Below the pieces are notes generated by a model, which saw only the letters and a list, made by a program, of their open reading frames with translations, had not been told where the DNA came from and did not search any database. A program made the position numbers and the translations under genes. A stretch of 64,000 nt of DNA from Actinoplanes teichomyceticus ATCC 31121 (GTDB lineage Bacteria > Actinomycetota > Actinomycetes > Mycobacteriales > Micromonosporaceae): NCBI RefSeq assembly GCF_003711105.1, contig NZ_CP023865.1, positions 3,993,001 through 4,057,000 on the forward strand, written 5' to 3'. How positions within the stretch are numbered: position 1 is the stretch's first letter; every line of letters begins with the position of its first letter. Positions 1 through 9,800 of the stretch are shown piece by piece.

Positions 1-510
1 GAGTCCCGTCAAGTCCGGCTGAGGCTTGACAATGCGGCGCGCGGCCAGCTGTGGCCGTATTACCGCATTGCCATTTCCAGTAATCCAATAATTCGGCGAC
101 ACTCCAGAATCCGACAAAACGCCGCTACACCATAGTGACAGTTATGTTGTACTCCCGGGCGTGGCGGTTGCGTCGTGCCAGCGGAGCAGTGGTGACCGGC
201 CCGAGCTGGACGACGACGGCAGCACCGGCTGCGGATCGGTCGCCGACAGCGAGGCGGCCTGGTGGTTCGACGGTCGGTAACCGGCCCTGCACGGCGTCGA
301 CGCCGGGCTCGCTGACCGCGATCACGTCGAGCTGCCAGGGCGGCTCGCCCCAGCAGACGGTTCCTCTGACGCTCGGGGACCAACGTTCGGGAAAGTCCCG
401 GTAAGGCCCGGCCCTAGTTTCTCTGGAGAAACAACGACAGGCGAGCGTCCGGGCGGCCGGTGCCTACACAATGGACGTCCGGATCGCTAACCACCTTCAG
501 GGGGTCGTTC
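1..510. other. Intergenic stretch, possibly with a decayed minus-strand fragment
   Basis: I see no intact gene with a convincing start here. A minus-strand frame stays open from about 430 down to a stop near 125 and reads like a protein tail (VCWGEPPWQLDVIAVSEPGV around 345 to 290). It has no recognisable family and no good start. It may be the remnant of a lost gene or chance. Confidence 0.3.
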
Positions 511-1017
511 ATGTCTGTCCGTTTGCTGCGGCGCGCAGCAATCGCCCTGCTCACTGTCGGCGTCGTCCTTGGATTCAGCGCCGTGCCCGCTTCCGCCAAC
601 GGCGTCGACCAGCTCCGGCGGCAGAATGGCAACGTGTGCGTCGTGGTCCGCGGGGCGGCCGAGAACGCGCCGGCCGTGCTGACCACCTGCGCGAACTACG
701 CCGATCAGAAGTGGAACGCCGTGGAGCACACCGGCGGCTGGTGGTCCTTCCACAACGAGAACTCCGGCAAATGCCTTGCGGTACATGGCACGGCCAACGA
801 CACCCAGGCAGTTCAGACCACCTGCGCGCTCTCCCAGAATCCCGACCAACGCTGGTGGCTGGAGGTCTTCGGTGACGACCTCTGGGGATTCCGGAACGTC
901 AACAGTGGCAAGTGCCTGGTGGGCAAGGGCGCCGCGGGCGGCCGAGTGGTGCAGAGCACGTGCGACGGCGACCGCTACACCGACCAGAGGTGGTACCACG
1001 GAGGGGTCCAGCTCTGA
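511..1017 (+). CDS. Secreted ricin-type beta-trefoil lectin domain protein
   Basis: The 168-aa product is probably an exported carbohydrate-binding protein. Residues 1-28 form a signal peptide (Arg-rich start, hydrophobic core, cleavage after ASA). The rest is one beta-trefoil built of three similar repeats, each closing with a Q-x-W type motif (DQKW, DQRW, DQRW), with six Cys that could form three disulfides, as in family RICIN/CBM13. I chose the ATG at 511 because a longer in-frame start at 460 would bury the signal peptide behind 17 polar residues and because a purine-rich site (CAGGGGG) precedes 511. It carries no catalytic domain, so it would be a stand-alone lectin. A second lectin of the same fold lies at 18124-18684. 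The ligand cannot be predicted. Confidence 0.85.
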   Translation: MSVRLLRRAAIALLTVGVVLGFSAVPASANGVDQLRRQNGNVCVVVRGAAENAPAVLTTCANYADQKWNAVEHTGGWWSFHNENSGKCLAVHGTANDTQAVQTTCALSQNPDQRWWLEVFGDDLWGFRNVNSGKCLVGKGAAGGRVVQSTCDGDRYTDQRWYHGGVQL

Positions 1018-1256
1018 CCGGCCAGCGCCACTGATGACGGCGTCGTGACTCACCGGTAGGTCCGCCTCGTGGGTCGGCTGCCCAGGCGCACGGCCGACCA
1101 GTCCGGACCCGCCGCCCGGCCTCCGGCGAGCGGGCAACCCCCAAGGTGAAGGTCACGCCCTGGCGGAGGCGTCACCTGCGGCTGTCTCCGTGGCGTTGGC
1201 GCAGGGCGGCCAGGACTGCATCGTGACGTCCAGCCGATGGCCGCCCTCAGGTTCGA

Positions 1257-1299
1257 CTGACGCGTGGTGGGGTCTGCCGTATCGCCCACCACGCGTCAG
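1257..1299 (-). terminator. Strong hairpin terminator after the 1313-1759 gene
   Basis: A 15-bp perfect stem (CTGACGCGTGGTGGG at 1257-1271 pairing with 1285-1299) with a 13-nt loop lies 13 nt past the stop codon of the minus-strand gene. It has no U-tract, which is common for actinobacterial terminators. It may also stop readthrough from the lectin gene on the other side. Confidence 0.75.
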
Positions 1300-1312
1300 C
1301 GGCGATGCCGGA

Positions 1313-1759
1313 TCAGCAGGAGTAGGAGGTGACGATGTAGGAAGTATTCGCGCCGATCAAGTGCACCCCGGATCCCAGGTCAGGGTACTGCCGGTACCAC
1401 GTCACGCCGTGGTCGTCCGAGCGCAGCTGCCAGGTGCAGTAGTTCGGTCCGGTGTAGAAGCCGCCCGTCGTGTTCCAGCCGAAGCGATCGTGGGTGTACA
1501 TGTTCACGGGCAGGACGTAGTCGTACTTGTTGGGCACGTTGTAGTTGCCGTCCTTGGCGCCAATGACACCGATGCCGATAGCGCTGGCGTTGCCGATGGT
1601 GTTCGTCGCCCATGAAGGCACGATGGCCTGCGCTGTCAGGGACTGGATGACGGCCTCCGAGACTTTCAGACCCGATGCCGCCTGTGCGGAGGCCGGGCTG
1701 ACGAGGCCGGCGGCAACTACGGCGACGAGCGCCGCAAGGTACCTCAGACAAATTCTCAT
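1313..1759 (-). CDS. Small secreted protein, unknown function
   Basis: The 148-aa product starts MRICLRYLAALVAVVAAG and has a clear signal peptide ending near residue 30 (ASAQA). The mature part of about 118 residues is rich in Asn, Gly, Tyr and Trp and holds two Cys in its C-terminal half (NYCTWQ and the terminal SYSC), which may form one disulfide. I did not recognise the family. The ATG at 1757-1759 was chosen because the signal peptide begins there; the longer upstream frame is Arg-rich and looks non-coding. The gene is alone, with a hairpin terminator directly downstream. Confidence 0.7.
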   Translation of the reverse strand: MRICLRYLAALVAVVAAGLVSPASAQAASGLKVSEAVIQSLTAQAIVPSWATNTIGNASAIGIGVIGAKDGNYNVPNKYDYVLPVNMYTHDRFGWNTTGGFYTGPNYCTWQLRSDDHGVTWYRQYPDLGSGVHLIGANTSYIVTSYSC

Positions 1760-2452
1760 GTCTCGATGTAAGTGAAGGATCGACAGAACCTCAACCGCGA
1801 TCTGTCGGTCGTTCGAATGCATCTGTCCGTCCACGACAGATATGGTCTGGTCTTGTCGTCCCCGGTCGCGCCTCTGGCGTCGACGAGCGGATCCTGTCCG
1901 GTGAGCCTGCGGGCTGCCTGCCCGGACCGTACGGTGCTCAGGATGATGCGCCAGCCGCAGTTTCAGCAGGGAACTTCGCGGCAACCCGCAGTCGGCTGCG
2001 GGAGAGCGGCCACCCCGGCGGGGGACATCCGGATCGAGTACGCCCGGTGCAGCACCTTCGCCAGGAGCCTCCTGACGAGCGCTCCGCATGAACGGCCATG
2101 GTGAGAGTCGGGCCAGGATCGGCCGACGGATCGCGATTTCGCACCGTTCCAGTCCTCAGAACGCGTTCTCACGCAGGCGTGTCGTGGTGAGGTTCTGAGG
2201 AAAGCTTGTGCGGACATGCTGGCTGATGAGAACCGTGAATCCGACTCGCGTGACGCCGCCGGGGTGGAACGGCACTCGTGCCCTCGGTGCCAGGTGCAGC
2301 CGCGCTCGCCGTGCCGGTCGCCAGGCACGGTGGAGCAGGCCCTGGATGGAAAGTCCGATCGATCCCGTGAACCCAGCTGGACGGAGGTCGCCCGTGAACA
2401 GGACACCGAAACACGGCTGCTACGCCACGAACACCGAACTGCGGTTTCTCCG

Positions 2453-3283
2453 ATGCAGGCATATGAGACCGAGCGGGCAACACGGGCAGCCATATCGAGC
2501 GCCACTTCTCTCGGCCTAACCGCCCACGACGCCGCTGTCCTGCACAACTCCAACACGCTCACCCTGCGGTTGCAGCCCTGTGACGTGCTCGCCCGGGTGG
2601 CTCCGGCCGCGCACCAATGCGCCCGGCTCGAAGTGGATGTCGCTCAACGGCTGGCCGAAGCCGGAAGCCCGGTGGCCGCGCTGGAATCACCTCGGGTCTT
2701 TGTCCGAGGGGACTACGTTGTCACCCTCTGGACCTACTACGAACCGGTGACCACTCAGCCGATCCCCCACGCGGAATACGTGACCGCGCTGGAGCGTCTG
2801 CACGCCGGAATGCGTGAGATCGACTTGCCGATCCCACACTTCACGGACAGGGTTTCCGCGGCCCAGACGCTGGTGACCGACCACGCCCGAACGCCAGGAC
2901 TGGCTGACTCGGACCGGCTCCTGCTCGCCAGTGTGTTGGACCGCATGCGTCGAGCGGTCACGGAGAGCGGCCGGCCCGAGCAGCTGCTGCATGGCGAACC
3001 CCATCCCGGCAACCTGATCTCGACCCGGACCGGCCCTCTTTTCATCGACTTCGAGACGTGCTGCCGCGGGCCGATCGAGTTCGATCTGGCCCACGCGCCC
3101 GACGACGTCGGGGACCGCTACCCGGGTGCCGACCACCAGCTGCTGCGCGATTGCCGAACCCTCATGCTGGCGATGATCACAGCATGGCGCTGGGATCGCG
3201 ACGATCGGTTCCCCGACGGCCGCCGCCTCGGCATCCAGTGGCTGAGCCACCTGCGGACAGCAACGGCGCATCGGGATGGGTAA
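2453..3283 (+). CDS. Aminoglycoside phosphotransferase (APH) family kinase
   Basis: The 276-aa product has the APH/choline-kinase fold signature: a catalytic loop LLHGEPHPGNLI (catalytic-base position usually Asp, here Glu after HG) and a metal-binding FIDFE about 15 residues later. The family phosphorylates antibiotics or small metabolites with ATP. The substrate cannot be read from the sequence, so resistance is not implied. The ATG at 2453 (MQAYETERATRA) fits the usual family N-terminus. An in-frame start at 2216 would add 79 residues with no family resemblance, and 2453 lacks a strong ribosome site, so the start is uncertain. A related kinase sits at 37654-38496. Confidence 0.75.
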   Translation: MQAYETERATRAAISSATSLGLTAHDAAVLHNSNTLTLRLQPCDVLARVAPAAHQCARLEVDVAQRLAEAGSPVAALESPRVFVRGDYVVTLWTYYEPVTTQPIPHAEYVTALERLHAGMREIDLPIPHFTDRVSAAQTLVTDHARTPGLADSDRLLLASVLDRMRRAVTESGRPEQLLHGEPHPGNLISTRTGPLFIDFETCCRGPIEFDLAHAPDDVGDRYPGADHQLLRDCRTLMLAMITAWRWDRDDRFPDGRRLGIQWLSHLRTATAHRDG

Positions 3284-3345
3284 GCCAACTCGCTCAAGAC
3301 AGAACAGCTGACGCCGCGGCGCACGCCGTTACTACCGCTTCCGGC

Positions 3346-3702
3346 ATGCGGGAGCGCGTGTTCACCGCCGCCTTCGCGCCGGTCACCGAGGCCGTCGAAG
3401 CCGGCGACGAGTTGCCGCGGCGCTCCCGGAGGGCACCGCGGTCACCGCCGGAGAAGGCCCCGCCGCGGCTCGCGCCCTGTCCAGGGCCTTCCCGACCCAG
3501 GCGAGCAGAGCGGCCGCCAGCGGACTCGACGGCTGGGTGCGGATCCCGCGCGCCGCTGACCTCACCGTTTACGCCGACGGCCGGGGCCCTGCCGGTGCCG
3601 CCAGCGAGGACCACATCACCGGCGGTCTGTCCATCCCTCACGCCGGTGGCTCCAGGCCACAGCACGCCCGAACCTGCCGGACGCTTGTTCGGCCCTGAGT
3701 AA
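3346..3702 (+). pseudogene. Frameshifted fragment of an unidentified gene
   Basis: A protein-like N-terminus (MRERVFTAAFAPVTEAVEAG, from 3346) runs in one frame to about 3410. A second frame then continues plausibly (GTAVTAGEGPAAARALSRAF, then GLDGWVRIPRAADLTVYADG) to a stop near 3698. The change of frame between two stretches of normal composition suggests a gene broken by a small indel. The family was not recognised. It follows the APH gene by about 60 bp. Confidence 0.4.
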
Positions 3703-3829
3703 CGAGCGGCTCGGACCTGTCGACCATTGGCCAGCATGTGATCCGAGCCATAACGTATGTCCTATTTCCCGATGATCATCGGAGCTCCCCCGCACGGGCA
3801 TGCCGCCCGGCCGTCTGGAAAAGAGCACC

Positions 3830-6800
3830 ATGTCCCCTCGTCACGTCAGCCCGGCGCGCTCCGCCGGGTGGCGCCCCGGCCGATCAACACTCGGAACCGC
3901 GACGTTGGCCGTCCTGCTCGCCGTCGCCGGCGTCACCGGCGCCGGGCTGTCGGCAGCCTCGGCCGCTGCCGACATCACCGCGCCGGGCGTGCCCGGGAGC
4001 CTCAAGACGGCCTATTACGGCCAGGTCGGCGTGACGGTCAGCTGGGGCAAGGTGTCGGCCTCCGACACCGCGGGCTACCGCGTCTACCGGTCCACCACCA
4101 AGACCATCGTGGCGGCCACCGACCTGCTGGGCAGCACCGGTACCGCGCTGACGTTCACCGACACCACGGCCGCCGCGGACAAGACGTACTACTACGCGGT
4201 CGCCGCCGTGGACCGCAGCGGCAACGTGTCGAAGCCGTCGAGCACGGTCACGGTCAAGACCTCCGACACGAGCGCGCCCGACAAGCCCGCCGGCCTCAAG
4301 CTGTCGGCCTCCGCCACCGGCATCACGGTGAGCTGGAACGCGGTCGCCGCCGTGCCCGACCTGGCCGGGTACGTGGTGGCTCGCTCCAGCTCGTCGGGTG
4401 GCACCTTCAGCCGGCTCACGCCCGGTCCGTACACCGCGACGTCGTTCGTGGACACGAGCGCCCCGGCCGCCAGCACCTCCTACTACCGGGTCACGGCACT
4501 GGACCGCGACGGCAACGCCTCGTCGGCGGCGACCGCCTCGGCAACCCGGCCGACGAGCACCACGACGGCGCCGCCCACCCCGGCCGGGTTCAAGGCCACC
4601 GCGAACGCGGCCGGTGGCGCCGTGCTGAGCTGGACCGCCAACGCCGGCACCGTCACCTCCGGCTACGTGCTCGCCCGCGCCGGCGCCGCGGCCGGGCCGT
4701 ACACGGTGCTGACCGCTACCCCGGTCACCGGCACCACCTACATCGACACCGGCGCCCCGGCCGGCGCGACCGCGTACTACCGCCTCACCGCGGTCAACGC
4801 GGCCGGTACCTCCGCGCCCGCCGCGGCCTGGGTGGCGATCCCCCAGGACACCACCGCACCGGCGAGGCCCGCCTCGCTGACGCTGTCCGCCGCCACCGGC
4901 GGCATCACGCTGACCTGGGCCGCCGTCACCGGCGCCGCCGACCTGCGGGGCTACCTGGTCTACCGGGCCGCCTCGTCCAGCGGCACCTACAGCCTGCTGA
5001 CGGCGACACCGCTGACCGGCACCACCTACACCGACCCCACCGCCCCGGCCGGCGCGGCGTCCTACTACCGGGTCACCGCCGTCGACACCACCGGCAACGC
5101 CTCCACCCCGGCGACCGGGTCGGCGACCCGGCCGGTCGACACGGCGGCGGCGCCGCCGGTTCCGGCCGGGTTCACGGCGGCCGCCGGCAGCACCGGCGGG
5201 GTCGTGCTGACCTGGAGCGCCAACCCGGCCGGCACCACCACCGGCTACGTCGTGCAGCGCGCGCCCGCCGCGTCCGGCCCGTTCACCACGCTGACCGCGA
5301 CCCCGGTCACCGGCACCACGCTGACCGACGCCGCGGCGCCGGCCGGGACCACGTCGCACTACCGGCTCATCGCGGTCAACGCGGGCGGCTCGTCGGCGCC
5401 GGCCACGGCGGCCATCACCCTCGCCGCGGACACCCGGGCCCCGGCCGCGCCGTCCTCGGCCAAGGCCGTCGTCGCGGCGGTGGGCATGACGGTGAGCTGG
5501 GCGGCGAACAGGGAGACCGACCTGGCCGGCTACACCGTGCAGAAGCGCAACGGTGACGGCGTCTACGTCGCCTACCTGCCGGCCGCCGGCGCCACCTTCA
5601 CCGGCACCACCTTCACCGACCCCACCATCACCGAGGGCACCGGCGCCTACTTCCGGATCCGCGCGGTCGACACGACCGGCAACATCTCCTCGTACTCGTC
5701 GGTCACCGCGGCCAGCCCGATGGTCAAGCCGGCCACGCCCACCGGCCTGAAGGCGGCGCCGAGCGCCACGCACGGCATCACGCTGAGCTGGGCGGCGAAC
5801 AGGGAGAGCGACCTCGCCGGCTACACCGTCACCCGCTCGTCGTCCAGCGGCGGCAGCTACGTGCTGATCGGCACGCTTCCCGCGGCCAAGGCCGGCACGG
5901 CGCCGATCTTCACCGACACCAGCGCCCCCAGGGGTGTCGCGCAGTACTACAAGCTGACCGCGCTCGACCTGGTCGGCAACGTCTCGGCGACCTCCGCCGC
6001 CGCGTCGGCGACCTCGGTGACCGACCCGGTGCCGCTGCCGATCGAGTACACCCACGTGTACGTCGCCGCGGACGGCGCCAACGGCGCGTACCGCACCATC
6101 GCGGCGGCTCTGGCCTCGATCCCGGCCACCAACCTGCAGCCCACGATGATCACCATTGCGCCCGGCACCTACCGGGAGACCTTCGAGATCACCTCGCCGA
6201 ACGTGGTGCTGGTCGGCGCCACCGGCGACCCGGCCGACGTGGTCATCGCCGACGACAAGGCCTCGGGCACCCCGGACCCGGCCGGCGGCACCTACGGCAC
6301 GGCCGGCAGCGCGACCGTCTTCGTCTCGGCGAAGAACGTCACGTTGCGCAACCTCACCGTGGCCAACACGTTCGACGAGAAGGCGCACCCGGAGATCACC
6401 AGCCAGCAGGCCGTCGCCCTGCGGGTCGAGGGAGACCGGTTCACCGGCGACCACGTGCGGCTGCTGGGCAACCAGGACACCCTGCTGGCCGACACCCCCA
6501 AGCCGACGACCCGCTCGCGGCAGTACTACGTCAACAGCTACATCGAAGGCGACGTCGACTACCTCTTCGGCGCGGCGAACGCGGTGTTCGACCGGGTGAC
6601 CCTGCGCTCGCTGGATCGCGGCAAGTCGGACAACGGCGCCATCACCGCGGCCAGCACCGACGCCGGCAGCAAGTACGGCTTCCTGATCATCAACAGCAAG
6701 ATCACCAGCAGCGCGGCGGCCGGCACCGTGCACCTGGGCCGGCCCTGGCACCCCAGCGCCGACCCGGACGCGATCGGCTCGGTGAACATCGTCAACACCT

Positions 6801-9800
6801 GGCTGCCGGCCGCGATCGCCACCGACGCGCCGTGGGAGGACATGGCCACCGCCGACTCCAGCGGCGTCAAGGTCAACTTCCGGTGGCAGGACGCCCGCTT
6901 CGCCGAGTACGCCAACATCGGCCCGGGCGCGACGCTGAACCCCAACCGGCCGCAGCTGACCGCCTCGCAGGCCGCCGCCGCCACCCCGGCCAAGTACCTG
7001 GCCGGCAGCGACGGCTGGAGCCCGATGCTGCCGCCGAGCACCGCCACGCCCGCCTCACCGTCCGGCCTGGCCGCCGCCACCGACACCCGGGTCGTGCACC
7101 TGACCTGGAACGACGACACCTCCGCCGATGTGATCGGCTGGAACGTCTACCGGGCGGACGCCGGCACCGGCGCGCTCACGAAGATCGCGAGTGTCGTGGC
7201 GCCCACGTTCAGCGACACCACCGTCACCAACGGGGCCAGCTACTCGTACGCGATCACCGCTGTCTCGCGCGGCGCGACCGAGTCGCCGGCCACCATCGGG
7301 GCGACCGTCACGGTCGCGCCCGCTCCGCTGGTCACCGACATCACCGTCGACCCGGCGGCCACCCCCGACGGCGCCACCGTGTTCCCCACGCTCACCGCCG
7401 CGCTCGCCGCCGCCCGGCCCGGCACCGCGACCGACCCGACGGTCATCGCGGTGGCCAGGGGCACCTACGACGAGTACCTGACGATCACCAAGCCGAACAT
7501 CGTCGTCGTCGGCGCCACCGGTGTCGCGACCGACGTGGTCATCAACGGCAACCGGGCCGCCGGCACCCCGGTCCCGGGCGCCGCGCCGAACCCCGACGGC
7601 ACCCCCGCCACCTACGGCACCTCCGGCAGCGCCACCGTCGTGGTCACCGGCAACGCCGTGCAGATGCGCGACCTGACCATCCAGAACAGCTACAAGGAAG
7701 GCACGTACGCCAACGGCCAGGCCGTCGCCCTGCGCACGACCGGCGACAAGCTGGTCTTCGACAACGTCCGCCTGCTGGGCAACCAGGACACCCTGTACGC
7801 CAACTCGCCGGGCACGACCACGCCGTCGCGCGTCTACTTCCACGACGCGTGGATCGAAGGTGACGTCGACTTCCTGTTCGGCCGGGCCACCGCGGTCTTC
7901 GACCGCAGCACGCTCAAGGTCCTCGACCACGCGACGTCGCCGAACGGGGCGATCACCGCGGCCAGCACCGACATCAGCCAGAAGTACGGCTTCCTGATCA
8001 CCGGCAGCCGGATCATCGGCACCGCCCCGGACGGCTCGCAGAACCTGGGCCGGCCCTGGCAGCCGGGCAAGACCCAGGCCGACGGCACCAGCGTCAAGGA
8101 CGACAACGCCCGCGGGCAGGTCGTGGTCCGCGACAGCTGGCTGGGCCCGGTGGTCAGCACCACCGCCACCTGGACGAACATGACCAACAGCGGGGTGGTC
8201 ACCGACTGGCGCACCGCCCGATTCGCCGAGTACGCCAACACCGGCCCGGGCAGCACCGCCACCGCCACCGCCGACCGGCCGCAGCTGAGCCCCGAGCAGG
8301 CCGGCGAGTACACCGCGGCCGCGTACCTGGCCGGCGCCGACGGCTGGAACCCGGTCGCCGACCCGGCGCCGGACGTGGCCCCGGCCGCGGTCACCGGCCT
8401 GACCGCCGGCGGCGCCGACAAGGCCGTCAACCTGACCTGGGACGACAGCCGGGAAGCCGACGTGACCGGCTACCGCGTCTACCGCGCGGCGGCCGGCGGT
8501 GTCACCACCGACGCCGACCAGCTGGTGGCGACCGTGACCAAGGCGGCGTACACCGACAGGGCCGTCACCAACGGCACCGCCTACACCTACGCGGTCGTCG
8601 CGGTCGACGCCGCCGGCAACGCCGGGCCGGTGCCGGCCACCGTGGCCGCCACCCCGAACCCGGTGGCGCTGGTGGCCGACCTGACCGTGGCCGCCGACGG
8701 CAGCGGCGACCACACCACCCTGCAGGCCGCGGTCAACGCCGCGCCGGCCGGCACCGCCGCCCGGCCCACCGTGATCCTGATCAAGCCGGGCACGTATCGG
8801 CAGGTCGTGACGGTCGCCAAGCCGTACCTGGTGATCGCCGGATCCTCCGGTGACGCGCGTGACGTCGTGCTCACCTTCGACAACGCCAACGGCACCCCGG
8901 CCGGGCCGGGCACCTGCCCGAGCGTGACGAGCGCGACCTGCGGTACCTCCGGCAGCTTCACGGTCGCCGTCACCGCCGGCAACGTCACGGTCCGGGACCT
9001 GACGATCGCCAACACGTTCGACAAGGCCGCGCACCCGGAGATCGGCAACTACAACACCCAGGCGGTGGCGCTCAAGGCCACCGGCGACCGGCAGGTCTAC
9101 CGCAACGTGCGCCTGCTCGGCGTGCAGGACACCCTGCTCGCCGACTCGGCCGGCTCGATCTCGGCCACCGGTGCCGGCTACGCGCGGCAGTACTACTACG
9201 ACAGCTTCATCCAGGGCAACGTCGACTTCGTCTTCGGCCGGGCCACCGCGGTCTTCGACCGGGTGACCTTCCACGCCACCGCCCACAACGGCGGGACGAT
9301 CTTCGCGCCCAGCACCGCGTCGAAGAACCCGAACGGCTACCTGGTGACCGGCAGCCGCATCGTCAGCGCCAACGACCCCGGCACGTTCGCGCTGGGCCGT
9401 CCCTGGCAGGGCTGGGCCGACGGCGCCCAACCGGACAACTCGCGCGGTCAGCTGACCATCCGCGACACCACCATCACCGCCGGCATCGACGCCGCCCGGC
9501 CGTGGGCCGACTTCGCACCGCTGAAGTGGCAGGACGGGCGGTTCACCGAGTACCGCAACAGCGGCGCCGGCGCGCTGGTCAACGCGAACCGCCCGCAGCT
9601 GTCCGACGAGGCCGCCGCCACCCGCACGGCCCAGGCGTACCTGGCCGGCACGGACGGGTGGAACCCGGTCGCCGACGCCGGCGCCGACACGGCCCCGGCC
9701 GCGCCGGCCCCGGTGCGCGCCCGCGGCGGCGACGCCCAGGTCACGCTGAGCTGGGCGGAGAACGCCGAGGCCGACGTCGCCGGCTACCGCGTCTACCGCG

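Noticed and set aside
2216..2452. N-terminal extension of the APH-like kinase
   Set aside because: The 79 extra codons have no family similarity and a non-coding-like composition; the internal ATG gives a normal-length enzyme.
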